NCBI RefSeq assembly: GCF_015645445.1 | Contig: NZ_JADOGI010000023.1 | Location: 1-64,000, forward strand | Length of the DNA stretch: 64,000 bases | Source: Nonomuraea cypriaca | GTDB lineage: Bacteria > Actinomycetota > Actinomycetes > Streptosporangiales > Streptosporangiaceae | Direction: 5' to 3' | In this document: in pieces, positions 1 to 8,329 of the stretch | Position numbering within the stretch: position 1 is the first letter of the stretch | Layout: every line of letters begins with the position of its first letter | The notes under the pieces: model-generated | Databases searched by the model: none | What the model saw: the letters and a program-made list of their open reading frames with translations, nothing else | Told to the model about the DNA's origin: nothing | Position numbers and translations under genes: made by a program

Positions 1-1
1 A

Positions 2-1969
2 GCCAATCCCACCCCGTCCACACCAGCCCAGCCCGCCCGCTTCACGTCGGCCGAGTCCGCCGGTCTCGCGTCGGCTGAGTCGGCTCGCTTCGCGCCGGTC
101 GAGCCCGCCCGCTCCACGTCGGTCGAGTCTGCTGGTCTTGCGTCGGTCGAGTCGGCCCGTCTTACGTCGGTTGAGTCGGTTCGCTCCACGTCGGCTGCGT
201 CTGGTTCGGCTTGGCGCGCGCCGGTGGCGGATGCCGATGGGGCCTACCTGGTTTGTGGTGGGTTGGGGCGGCTTGGGATGGTGGTCGCGCGGTGGCTCGC
301 CGAGCGGGGAGTTCGCCATCTGGTGCTGACGGGCCGCACCGGGGCTGGGCGCGGGCATGACGCCGATCTGGAGAAGCTGGCCGGTCTCGGCCTCCAGGTC
401 ACGGCGGTGCGGGCGGACGTCACCGATGAGGCCGCGATGACGGCGCTGTTCGAGCGCTTCGGGCGTGACCTGCCGCCGCTGCGGGAGGTGTACCACCTCG
501 CCACGAGCCGGGGGATCGGCCGCCTCGCCACGACCCGCGTCGAGGACGCGCACGCGCGGCTGGCGGCGAAGCTGCGCGGAGGCTGGCTGCTGCACCAGTT
601 GTGCGCCGGCCGCGGCGTGTCCCGTCTCGTCTTCTTCTCCTCGACGGCGGCGTGTCTGGGGTGGCGCCTGGGCGGGCACTACGCTGCGGCCAACGGCTTC
701 CTGGACGCTCTGGCGCACGAACGCTCTCGTGCCGGGGAGCAGACGTTGAGCGTCGGCTGGGGTGCCTGGGGCGTATCGGATTCTCTCGACGTCGACCTGG
801 TCGGCGACGACGGATTCCGCCCCATGCCGCCGGACGACTGCCTGGCCATCCTCGGCTCGCTGCTGGCCGACGACGTGACCCACTGCGCGGTGGCGGCCAT
901 CGATTGGCCGGTACTCGCGACCGCCTACCGATCAGGCCGACCCATGCCGGTACTCGACTCGGTCGCGGGCCCAGCCCAGCCGGTGGAATACCAGCGGGTG
1001 GCCTCCCAGCCGTTGGCATCCCCGCCCGTGGCACCCCAACCGGTGGCACCCCAACTGGCGGGACCCCAACTGGCGGGACCCCGGTCGGCGGGGCCCCAGC
1101 CAGTGGCATCCCGGTCGGCGGGACCCCAACCGGTGGGGTCCCCGTCGGCGGCGGCTGGCGAGGTGGGATCCCGACCGGAGGCGAGTGAGCCTGTGGCGGC
1201 CCGCTCGGTGGGGGCCGAGTCGATGGGAGTCCGGCCGGTGGGGACTCAGCCGGTGACGACCCAACCGGTGACCGGACCGGCGGGCGGGAGTCTGGGGTCG
1301 ATCCGGGACGGTGCGGTCCCGGTCACGAGTTCGGTGCCCGCCGCACCCGCAGGCAAGGCTGGTATGGCCGTTGGCGCGAACGATCGCGTAGACAGTGCGA
1401 GCGGGACCTCGGGGGCCGATCGCTGGGATCAGGTGGACGGTGTGGATGGGAGTTCGCGGGCCGATCGCTGGGACTGGGTGGACAGTGCCAACGGGATATC
1501 GGGGGGCGGGAGTTCCGGACAGGTCGATGGTGCGAATGGAGTTCGGGAGGTCGATCGCGGGGACCGGGTGGGCGGTGTGGAGGGCATGCGGATGATGTTG
1601 CGTGCCGAGCTCGCCGCCGTTCTGCGGATCGACGATCTGGAGGAGATCGATCCACGGGTGGGCCTCTTCGAACTCGGGCTGGACTCGGCGATGAGCGTTG
1701 AGCTGCGCAGGCGGATCGAGGGGCGTCTCAACCGCGAGGTGCCCCCGACCCTCGTCTTCGAGTACCCGACCATCGAGGAGTTGGCCGTCGCCCTCGCCGG
1801 GGATTCGGCCGGGCACTACGGCCGTCCGGGCGGTGTACCGGAAGGTGCCGGGCCGGTGGTCGTACCGGAGGGTTCCGGGCCGGGAGCGGAGCCGCACGGG
1901 CATGGAGCGCTGGAGGAGCAGGACGACCTGATCAGGCGGCTGGCCGAGAAGCTGGAACGGCTCCGCTGA
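2..1969 (+). CDS. Modular polyketide synthase, C-terminal part (KR-ACP), 5' truncated by window edge
   Basis: The frame is open from base 2 with no start, so the gene begins upstream. From about base 236 a ketoreductase domain is visible: Rossmann motif GGLGRLG, active-site serine in FFSSTAA and tyrosine in GGHYAAANGFLDALA. The usual LDD signature of B-type KRs is absent (HLATSRGIG stands in its place). After a roughly 200-residue Pro/Ala/Gly-rich low-complexity linker comes an acyl carrier protein with the phosphopantetheine site GLDSAMSVEL near bases 1676-1705. It ends in a short acidic/basic tail that may be a docking element for the KS protein starting 44 bp downstream. The KR should reduce a beta-keto thioester; product and stereochemistry cannot be told from here. 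Confidence 0.9.
   Translation, partial: ANPTPSTPAQPARFTSAESAGLASAESARFAPVEPARSTSVESAGLASVESARLTSVESVRSTSAASGSAWRAPVADADGAYLVCGGLGRLGMVVARWLAERGVRHLVLTGRTGAGRGHDADLEKLAGLGLQVTAVRADVTDEAAMTALFERFGRDLPPLREVYHLATSRGIGRLATTRVEDAHARLAAKLRGGWLLHQLCAGRGVSRLVFFSSTAACLGWRLGGHYAAANGFLDALAHERSRAGEQTLSVGWGAWGVSDSLDVDLVGDDGFRPMPPDDCLAILGSLLADDVTHCAVAAIDWPVLATAYRSGRPMPVLDSVAGPAQPVEYQRVASQPLASPPVAPQPVAPQLAGPQLAGPRSAGPQPVASRSAGPQPVGSPSAAAGEVGSRPEASEPVAARSVGAESMGVRPVGTQPVTTQPVTGPAGGSLGSIRDGAVPVTSSVPAAPAGKAGMAVGANDRVDSASGTSGADRWDQVDGVDGSSRADRWDWVDSANGISGGGSSGQVDGANGVREVDRGDRVGGVEGMRMMLRAELAAVLRIDDLEEIDPRVGLFELGLDSAMSVELRRRIEGRLNREVPPTLVFEYPTIEELAVALAGDSAGHYGRPGGVPEGAGPVVVPEGSGPGAEPHGHGALEEQDDLIRRLAEKLERLR
47..190 (+). 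repeat. 24-bp in-frame tandem repeat, six copies, in the PKS linker
   Basis: Six consecutive 24-bp units of the form tcggtcgagtcggcccgtct plus four bases encode an 8-residue repeat (SVESARLT-like). Copies differ by a few substitutions. The array lies just before the KR domain. Confidence 0.85.
985..1600 (+). repeat. Low-complexity linker with 15-bp tandem repeats between KR and ACP
   Basis: Bases about 991-1150 encode a 5-residue repeat (PVAPQ, LAGPQ, SAGPQ and variants) from 15-bp units. Bases about 1390-1600 encode a second, looser repeat family around DRWDxVDG and SSGQVDGANG. Everything stays in frame, so the linker is expected to be long and disordered. Confidence 0.7.
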
Positions 1970-2013
1970 GCGATGCGGCGTCCGGTGGCTCGCGCAGTGA
2001 GGAAGGGACTGGC

Positions 2014-5000
2014 ATGGACTTGGATCCGGCGCACCGGGAGTTGTTCGGTCGCGCGCTGGCGACCATAGAGGAACTGGAGGGCCGCCTCGAACGTGCGGAG
2101 CAGGACCGAGCCGTGCCGATCGCCGTGGTGGGGATCGGATGCCGGCTGCCAGGCCGGATCCGGGGCGCCGACGAGTTCTGGCGCGCCCTGCGCAACGGCA
2201 CCGACCTGGTCGGCGCGCTGGACCGGCGGACGGCCGAACCCGGCGACTACCTGACCGGCCTGCCCGGCGCATATCTGGACGACGTCGACCGGTTCGACAA
2301 CGAGTTCTTCGGCATCGCCCCGGGCGAGGCGACCGTCATGGACCCGCAACAGCGGCTCCTGCTGGAGACGGCCTGGGAGGCCATGGAGCACGCCGGCATG
2401 CCGCGCGAGGCCGTACGGGGAAGCGCGACGGGCGTCTTCCTGACCCTCGCCACGCACGACTACTGGCAGGTGGGCGTCTCCCGGCTGGGTACGGTGCCGC
2501 AGCACGACCACGCCGTCGTCAACAACTCCCACAGCACCGCCTGTGCCCGGATGTCGTACTTTCTAGGTGTACGCGGCCCGAGCCTCACCGTCGACGCCGG
2601 CTGTTCGTCGGCCCTGCTGGCGACGCACCTGGCCGGCCGGAGCCTGCGGGCGCGTGAGTGCGACGCGGCGCTGGTCGGGGCGGTCAACCTGATGCTGACC
2701 GAGCACTCGGGTGCCGGCATCGCCGAGTCGGGCACGCTGTCGCCGGACGGCCGGTGCCGTACCTTCGACGCCGGGGCCGACGGGTACGGGATCGGCGAGG
2801 GCTGCGGCGTGGTGGTGCTCAAACGCCTGGCCGACGCGGAACGGGACGGCGACCGTGTGCTCGCCGTACTGCGTGGCAGCGCGATCAACCACAACGGCGG
2901 CGGACTTGGATACGGGATCCCGGCCGTCGCCGCGCAGCGGGAGGTCATCCGGGCCGCCTATGACGACGCCGGGATCCCGGCGCGGGCCGCGACGTACGTG
3001 GAGAGCCACGGCACCGGCACCTCCCTGGGCGATGCGGCCGAGCTGAGCGCGCTCGCCGCCGAACTGCTGCCCGGCCGGCCGGCCGAGCGCCCGCTGGTGG
3101 TGGGCGCCGTCAAGACGAACGTGTCGCACCTTTTCGCCGCGTCCGGCGTGATCGGCCTGATCAAGACGGTACTGTGCCTGCACCTCGAGGAGATCCCAGG
3201 GAACCTGCACTTCACCAGGCCACATCCCGACCTGGGCACGCTTCCCCCGGCGATCGTCATCCCCGCCACCGCCCGCCCGTGGCCGCGCGGCGCCGAACCA
3301 CGGGTCGCCGGCGTCAGCGCATTCGCCCAGGGCGGCAGCAACGCCCACCTGGTCCTGGCGGAAGCCCCAGTACCCACCCCATTGGCCGACTCACCACCCA
3401 CCTCCCTGCCCGACTCACGGCCCGACTCGTTGGCCACCCCAATGGTCGACCCACTGGCGGACTCACGGCCCGCCTCGTTGGCGGTCCCGTTGGCCGATCC
3501 GCTGGCGGAGTCGCCGCCCGCCCGGTTGGGCGTCCCGTTGGTCGACCCACTGGCGGACTCACGGCCCGCCTCGTTGGCGGTCCCGTTGGCCGATCCGCTG
3601 GCGGAGTCGCCGCCCGCCCGGTTGGGCGTCCCGTTGGTCGATCCGCTGGCGGAGTCGCGGCCTGCCCCGATGGTCGATCCGTTGGTGGAGTCGCGACCCG
3701 TCCCGTTGGCCCACTCGCCGACCGATCCACTGGACGGGGTCGGTGGCGGGGGCGGGGGCGTGTCCGTGCCGTGTCATGGGGTGCGGCCGGTGCTGGTGCC
3801 GGTGTCGGGGCACGACGAGGCGGCGTTGCGCGCGGTGGCGGCCCGGCTCGCGGATCAGCTGGAACGAGGCGAGCCGGCGGTCTCGCCCGCCGACGTCGCC
3901 TATACCGCGGCGCGGCGGCGTTCGCACCTCACCTACCGGGGGGCGGTGGTCGGCCGTACCGGGGAGGAGCTTGCCGCGGCACTGCGCGGGCTGGCGGCGG
4001 GGCGGAGTGGGTCCGGCGCGTGGGCGGGACGCGCGGCCGTCGCGGGACGGATGGCGTGGTGTCTGGGGCCTGGTGGCGACTGGCGGGTCATGGCGTCTCT
4101 GGCCGGCGGCGATCCGTTCCGTCGGCTCGTCGCCGAGGCGGCGTCCCTTGTGGCCGCTGAGACCGGCGCCGACCTGGCCGCCGCCGCAGCCGGTACGGCG
4201 ATCGGGGACGGTGCTGCCAGGGGTACAGCGGTCGGGGGCGGTGCGGCCGCTGCTACGGCGGTCGCGGGCGGTGCGGCGGCCGGTGCGGCGGTTGGGGGCG
4301 GTGCGGTGGTCGCGGATCAGGCCATTGTGCGGGTGCTCACCGTACTGGCGCAGATCGGTCTGGGGCGGTGGTGGCGCTCGGTGACCGGTGAACCGGCCCT
4401 GGTGCTGTGCGCTGGGCTCGGCGTGCCCGCCGCCCGTCACCTCATCGGCGGGTTGCCGCTGGAGCAGACGATCAGGTCGGCTCTGGCGGCTTCCGGCCCG
4501 GACACCGCGCGCCAGGACGACGGCGATCCGCGCGCGTTGTGCCGGTACGACGATCCGGCCGCACTGGCCGCCGCGGCGTCCGAACTGGCACGGGCAGGCA
4601 GATACGGCGTCGTGGAGATCGGCCAGGTCCGCGTCCCTCCCGACGCGGCGGCCGTCCGCGCCCCGGTCATCGCCGCCCCGGCCGAGGTCGCGTACGCCGC
4701 TGCCGGTGCGCACCAGGCCGCCCCGAACGGTGTCCAGCACGCCGGCTCTGACGGCGCCCGCAACGCGGGTCCACCCCAGGCCGTTCTGGATGGTGTCCAG
4801 CACGGGGGTCCGTGCCGGGTCGGCTCGGATGGTGTCCAGCACGCGGGTGCGTACCGGGTCGGCTCGGATGGTGTCCAGCACGCGGGTGCGTACCGGGATG
4901 GCTCGGACGGTGTCCAGCACGGGGGCCCGTACTGGGATGGCTTGGATGGTGTCCGGTACGCGGGTACGCGCCAGGCCGTTCTGGATGGTGTCCGGTACGC

Positions 5001-5331
5001 GGGTGCGGGGCAGGGCGGCTCGGATGGTGTCCGGTACGTGGGTGCGGGGCGGGCCGGTCCGGAGGGTGGCCAGGACGTTGGGGCGTACGAGAGCGACCTG
5101 GATGCGTCGGTGTTGGACGTGCTCGGGCGGTTGTACTGCCGCAGTGTGGACGTGCGGTGGGAAGCGCTGTATCCGGTGGGGCGACATGCCGACCTGCCGG
5201 CCTATCCGTGGTCGGACCGGCGGCACTGGTGGGGCCGGCCGGCGGACGCGCAGGATGGGCAGGGCGCGCAGGACGGAAGGGGCGCGCAGGACGGGCAGGG
5301 CGCGCAGGACGGAAAGGAGCCGGAGGAATGA
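2014..5331 (+). CDS. Polyketide synthase: docking helix, KS, degenerate AT, post-AT linker
   Basis: The 1105-residue protein starts with a short coiled-coil-like docking segment (residues 1-30). An intact ketosynthase follows: active-site Cys in DAGCSSALLA, first His in SHGTGTSLGDA, second His in KTNVSHLFA. After a repeat-rich linker (about residues 450-575) a region aligns to the acyltransferase fold (linker RPVLVPVSGHDEAAL; VLAQIGLGRWWRS before the nucleophile position), but the GHSxG serine motif is replaced by CAGLGVPAAR, so I infer the AT is inactive. The C-terminus has the post-AT linker signature LPAYPWSDRRHWW and no KR or ACP. It must be loaded by another AT, or act as a condensing subunit with carriers on other proteins. 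Its stop overlaps the next start (ATGA). Confidence 0.9.
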   Translation: MDLDPAHRELFGRALATIEELEGRLERAEQDRAVPIAVVGIGCRLPGRIRGADEFWRALRNGTDLVGALDRRTAEPGDYLTGLPGAYLDDVDRFDNEFFGIAPGEATVMDPQQRLLLETAWEAMEHAGMPREAVRGSATGVFLTLATHDYWQVGVSRLGTVPQHDHAVVNNSHSTACARMSYFLGVRGPSLTVDAGCSSALLATHLAGRSLRARECDAALVGAVNLMLTEHSGAGIAESGTLSPDGRCRTFDAGADGYGIGEGCGVVVLKRLADAERDGDRVLAVLRGSAINHNGGGLGYGIPAVAAQREVIRAAYDDAGIPARAATYVESHGTGTSLGDAAELSALAAELLPGRPAERPLVVGAVKTNVSHLFAASGVIGLIKTVLCLHLEEIPGNLHFTRPHPDLGTLPPAIVIPATARPWPRGAEPRVAGVSAFAQGGSNAHLVLAEAPVPTPLADSPPTSLPDSRPDSLATPMVDPLADSRPASLAVPLADPLAESPPARLGVPLVDPLADSRPASLAVPLADPLAESPPARLGVPLVDPLAESRPAPMVDPLVESRPVPLAHSPTDPLDGVGGGGGGVSVPCHGVRPVLVPVSGHDEAALRAVAARLADQLERGEPAVSPADVAYTAARRRSHLTYRGAVVGRTGEELAAALRGLAAGRSGSGAWAGRAAVAGRMAWCLGPGGDWRVMASLAGGDPFRRLVAEAASLVAAETGADLAAAAAGTAIGDGAARGTAVGGGAAAATAVAGGAAAGAAVGGGAVVADQAIVRVLTVLAQIGLGRWWRSVTGEPALVLCAGLGVPAARHLIGGLPLEQTIRSALAASGPDTARQDDGDPRALCRYDDPAALAAAASELARAGRYGVVEIGQVRVPPDAAAVRAPVIAAPAEVAYAAAGAHQAAPNGVQHAGSDGARNAGPPQAVLDGVQHGGPCRVGSDGVQHAGAYRVGSDGVQHAGAYRDGSDGVQHGGPYWDGLDGVRYAGTRQAVLDGVRYAGAGQGGSDGVRYVGAGRAGPEGGQDVGAYESDLDASVLDVLGRLYCRSVDVRWEALYPVGRHADLPAYPWSDRRHWWGRPADAQDGQGAQDGRGAQDGQGAQDGKEPEE
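3445..3636 (+). repeat. 96-bp direct tandem repeat (two full copies plus partial third) in KS-AT linker
   Basis: Bases 3445-3540 and 3541-3636 are near-identical 96-bp units encoding 32 residues each (starting VDPLADSRPASLAVPL). A partial third unit starts at 3637. Adjacent sequence from 3370 to 3740 is made of the same PLADS/PLAES words. Confidence 0.9.
4789..5061 (+). repeat. 39-bp in-frame tandem repeat, seven copies
   Basis: The word ga(t/c)ggtgtcc recurs every 39 bp at 4789, 4828, 4867 and onward, encoding a 13-residue unit (DGVQHAGAYRVGS type, changing to DGVRYAGAGQGGS in later copies). A degenerate eighth copy follows. The array interrupts the region between the AT-like domain and the post-AT linker. 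Confidence 0.88.
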
Positions 5332-6500
5332 TCACGACTGACGCGTGGGTGCTGCACGCCGGACCGAAGGGCGGTGGCCCGGTGGCCGGCGGCGCGGTGA
5401 ACCTGCGCAGGGAGACGTTCGCGTTCCCGGACCTGGGCGACGACGAGGTGCTGGTCGAGCCCCTGTACGGCTCGTGGGAGGCGAACCTGGACCACGCCCT
5501 GTCCCGCTCACCGGTGGACGTCTGCAGGCAACGCGGCGAGCCGTCCGTCGTGCTCGGCAACATCGGCGTGGTCCGCGTGCTGCGCACCGGGCGGACGCCG
5601 GCGGCGCGGGCGTTCTCGGCCGGCGACGTGTGCATGGTGATGCCGTTCAGCAAGTGCGACCGCTACGGCTACGCCGAGCTGGCCTACGCGTACGACGCGC
5701 CGGGCACCATCGGACTCCTGGCCAGACGGACGAAGGTGGAGGCGCGGATGCTGCTCCCGCTGCCGCCCGGCTCGGCGTACTCCCTGCCCCAATGGGCCAC
5801 CTACGCCCGGTACTTCTCGGCCTGGGACAACTGGCGGGTGGCGTACGCCTGCTGGCGGGCGCAGCTGCCGGACGTCGCGACCGAGGACCACCTGGTGTTC
5901 GGCTGGGGCGGCGGTGTCGTCCTGGCCGAGCTCGAGCTCGCGCGGCGGGCCGGGTTCCGCGTCGCCATGACGGCCGGGAGCGACGAGCGGCTCTCCTTCC
6001 TGGCCCGCAAGGAGATCACGCCGGTGGACCGGCGCACGTTCGCGGACCTGGAGCTGAGCCTTCGGCTCGACGAGAGGGATCCGGAGCTGGTGGCCCGGTA
6101 CCGGACCGCGGAGAAGGAGTTCCTGCGGATCGTCGAGTCGCTCAGCGACGGTCACGGGGCCGCCGTCTTCATCGACAACATCGGCGCGCCGCTGCTGCGG
6201 CCCACGCTCAAGGCGCTCGGCAGGCAGGGGGTGCTGACCACCCTCGGCTGGAAGCGTGGCATGGTCACCGAGACCCGCCGCGCCGTCGAGTGCATCAAGC
6301 GGCACCTGCACGTCAACACGCACGTGTGGCGCTCGGGCGACTCCGCGGAGATCCTGGAGTACCAGGCGACGACCGGCTGGATCCCGGATCCGGAGATGAT
6401 CCAGACCTACGACTTCGAGGACGTCCCCCGGCTCGCGGACGACTACGCCGCCGGCCGGGTGACGAGCTATTTTCCGGTGTTCTCGGTGAATCCCGAGTGA
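5328..6500 (+). CDS. MDR-family reductase resembling crotonyl-CoA carboxylase/reductase
   Basis: A 390-residue medium-chain dehydrogenase/reductase with an N-terminal GroES-like half (LGDDEVLVEPLYGSWEANLDHAL) and a nucleotide-binding half with a glycine-rich turn (VFGWGGGVVLAELELARRAG). No zinc-ligand cysteine pattern is evident. The start at 5328 has an SD (ggaggaat) and overlaps the stop of the PKS gene, so the two are translationally coupled. Homologues next to PKS genes act as trans enoyl reductases or supply reductively carboxylated extender units; which applies here is not shown. It is shorter than typical CCRs (about 440 residues), so a true carboxylase is less likely. Confidence 0.7.
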   Translation: MITTDAWVLHAGPKGGGPVAGGAVNLRRETFAFPDLGDDEVLVEPLYGSWEANLDHALSRSPVDVCRQRGEPSVVLGNIGVVRVLRTGRTPAARAFSAGDVCMVMPFSKCDRYGYAELAYAYDAPGTIGLLARRTKVEARMLLPLPPGSAYSLPQWATYARYFSAWDNWRVAYACWRAQLPDVATEDHLVFGWGGGVVLAELELARRAGFRVAMTAGSDERLSFLARKEITPVDRRTFADLELSLRLDERDPELVARYRTAEKEFLRIVESLSDGHGAAVFIDNIGAPLLRPTLKALGRQGVLTTLGWKRGMVTETRRAVECIKRHLHVNTHVWRSGDSAEILEYQATTGWIPDPEMIQTYDFEDVPRLADDYAAGRVTSYFPVFSVNPE

Positions 6501-6520
6501 CGGACGCCAGGGGAGCCACC

Positions 6521-7525
6521 GTGCGAAGAGCGTTGATCACCGGTATCACCGGGCAGGACGGTACGTACCTGGCGGAGCTGCTGCTCGCCAAGGGGTACGA
6601 GGTCTTCGGACTGGTACGCGGCCAGAACAACCCCAAGGCCGCCTACCTGGAGTGCGCGCTGCCCGACGTACGCGTACTCACCGGTGATCTGCTCGACCTG
6701 CCCAGCCTCATGCGCTCCTTCGCCCGCGCGGACCCCGACGAGGTGTACAACCTGGGCGCCATCTCCTTCGTCGCCCACTCCTGGGAGAACGCGCGCATGG
6801 TCGCCGACGTCACCGGCGGCGGGGTGCTCAACATGCTGGAGGCGGCCCGGCTGCACCAGGAGCGCAGCGGCCGGCAGGTGCGCTTCTACCAGGCGTCGAG
6901 CTCGGAGATGTTCGGCAAGGCGCAGGCGGTACCGCAGAACGAGACCACCCTGCTGTGGCCGCGCTCGCCGTACGGGGTCGCCAAGGTCTTCGGCCACCAC
7001 ATGACCATCAGCTATCGCGAGACGTACGGCATGCACGCCAGTTCGGGCATCCTGTTCAACCACGAGTCGCCGCGCCGCGGCCGCGAGTTCGTCACCCGCA
7101 AGATCTCGCGCGCGGTGGCGCGGATCGCACTGGGCATGCAGCACGAGCTGGTCCTCGGGAACCTCGACGCCATGCGTGACTGGGGATTCGCCGGAGACTA
7201 CGTCGAGGCGATGCATCTCATGCTGCGGCAGGACCTGCCGGACGACTACGTCATCGCGACCGGTGAGACCCATTCCGTCCGCGAGTTCCTCGATGTCGCC
7301 TTCGCCCAGATCGGCGTCGACGACTGGTCCGGGTTCGTCCGCACCTCCGCGCGTTTCGTCCGGCCCGCCGAGGTGGACCTGCTCGTCGGCGACTGGAGCA
7401 AGGCCGAGTTCGTTCTCGGCTGGCGGCCGAAGGTGGGGTTCGAGGAGCTGGTGGCCATGATGGTCGCCGCCGACCTGGACGCCGAGGCCCGCACCGAGAC
7501 CGCCCCGGTGCCCGCCGGCCACTGA
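6521..7525 (+). CDS. gmd: GDP-mannose 4,6-dehydratase
   Basis: The 334-residue extended short-chain dehydrogenase has the GMD signature GITGQDGTYLAELLL at its N-terminus, the active-site SSE (ASSSEMFGK) and the YxxxK pair (SPYGVAKVFGHH). GMD converts GDP-D-mannose to GDP-4-keto-6-deoxymannose, the entry to GDP-deoxysugars such as rhamnose, fucose or, in polyene clusters, mycosamine. GTG at 6521 follows aggggagccacc; an alternative GTG at 6497 overlaps the previous stop. Its place behind PKS genes suggests glycosylation of the polyketide, but no glycosyltransferase or aminotransferase is in the window. Confidence 0.85.
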   Translation: MRRALITGITGQDGTYLAELLLAKGYEVFGLVRGQNNPKAAYLECALPDVRVLTGDLLDLPSLMRSFARADPDEVYNLGAISFVAHSWENARMVADVTGGGVLNMLEAARLHQERSGRQVRFYQASSSEMFGKAQAVPQNETTLLWPRSPYGVAKVFGHHMTISYRETYGMHASSGILFNHESPRRGREFVTRKISRAVARIALGMQHELVLGNLDAMRDWGFAGDYVEAMHLMLRQDLPDDYVIATGETHSVREFLDVAFAQIGVDDWSGFVRTSARFVRPAEVDLLVGDWSKAEFVLGWRPKVGFEELVAMMVAADLDAEARTETAPVPAGH

Positions 7526-7596
7526 GCACCCTGCCGGCGCGGACCGAACGCACCCAGGTGGCGGGCGACGCCCCGCTGACGTGGGAAGCTTGACCT

Positions 7597-8244
7597 GTGA
7601 TCCGAGTGGTGATCGTGGACGACGACCCGATGGTGCGCACGGGGCTGCGCCTCATCCTCGGCGGTGAGCCCGACCTGGACCTCGCCGGGGAGGCCGGGGA
7701 CGGCAGGCAGGCCATGGCCGTGGTGCGCGACCTGCGGCCCGACGTCGTGCTGATGGACATCCGGATGCCCCACCAGGACGGCCTGACCACCACCGAGCGC
7801 CTCCTCGCCCGGCCGTCGCCGCCCCGCATCCTGGTGCTGACCACGTTCGACGCCGACGACCTGGTCCTGCGCGCCCTGCAACTGGGGGCCGACGGCTTCC
7901 TGCTGAAGGACACGCCGCCGCCGAAGATGATCGAGGCGGTCCGCGCCGTGGCGCGGGGCGAGCCGGTGTTGTCGCCACGCGTCGCCCAGCAGGTGATCGC
8001 GGCCGCCACCGGCCGCTACGAGCCGCAACGTCCCGAGGCGCTGCGGGAGCTGTCCCGGCTCACCGCACGCGAGCGCGAGGTCGCGATCGAGGTGGCCAAG
8101 GGCAGCTCCAACACCGAGATCGCGGCGGCCCTGTCGGTGAGCGTGGCCACCGTGAAGGCCAACATCACCCGCATCTTCGCCAAGCTCGGCACCGACAACC
8201 GGGTCCACGTCGCCATGAAGATCCGTGACGCCGGCCTGCTCTGA
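7597..8244 (+). CDS. NarL/FixJ-type response regulator (orphan)
   Basis: The 215-residue protein has a receiver domain with acidic pocket (VDDD, residues 7-10), phosphoacceptor Asp54 in DVVLMDIRMP and Lys104 in GFLLKDTPP, followed by a LuxR-type helix-turn-helix (LTAREREVAIEVAKGSSNTEIAAAL). All receiver residues needed for phosphorylation are present. It starts at GTG 7597 behind ggaag. No histidine kinase is adjacent; the nearest is the orphan DesK/NarX-like kinase at 36 kb. It may regulate the PKS cluster to its left. Confidence 0.88.
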   Translation: MIRVVIVDDDPMVRTGLRLILGGEPDLDLAGEAGDGRQAMAVVRDLRPDVVLMDIRMPHQDGLTTTERLLARPSPPRILVLTTFDADDLVLRALQLGADGFLLKDTPPPKMIEAVRAVARGEPVLSPRVAQQVIAAATGRYEPQRPEALRELSRLTAREREVAIEVAKGSSNTEIAAALSVSVATVKANITRIFAKLGTDNRVHVAMKIRDAGLL

Positions 8245-8282
8245 AACGCCTCCTGGGGGAGGCCTGTTGCTGATCATGGTCG

Positions 8283-8294
8283 GAAATCGATTAC
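8283..8294 (+). promoter_or_regulatory. LacI-type operator (GAAATCGATTAC) at the regulator's own promoter
   Basis: Matches the 12-bp word found at four other promoters in the locus. It lies 35 bp before the lacI-family start, between a possible -35 (TTGCTG, 8267-8272) and overlapping a possible -10 (TACGAT, 8292-8297), as expected for autorepression. The -35/-10 assignment is weak; the operator match is exact. Confidence 0.8.
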
Positions 8295-8329
8295 GATACG
8301 AGCGCGCGAGGCTGAACGGGGAGGTGGCC

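Noticed and set aside
932-2272. A 446-codon minus-strand frame spanning the PKS gene boundary
   Set aside because: Composition is Arg/Pro/His/Gly repeats, the antisense image of the PKS linker repeats; KR, ACP and KS motifs are on the plus strand.
47-5061. Regular repeats as a CRISPR array
   Set aside because: Units are contiguous without unique spacers, vary by substitution and keep a coding frame inside PKS genes; no cas genes are present.
8225-8329. Upstream extension of the LacI-family gene from ATG 8225
   Set aside because: The added 35 residues match nothing in the family, include the operator DNA and lack an SD; the headpiece starts naturally at ATG 8330.
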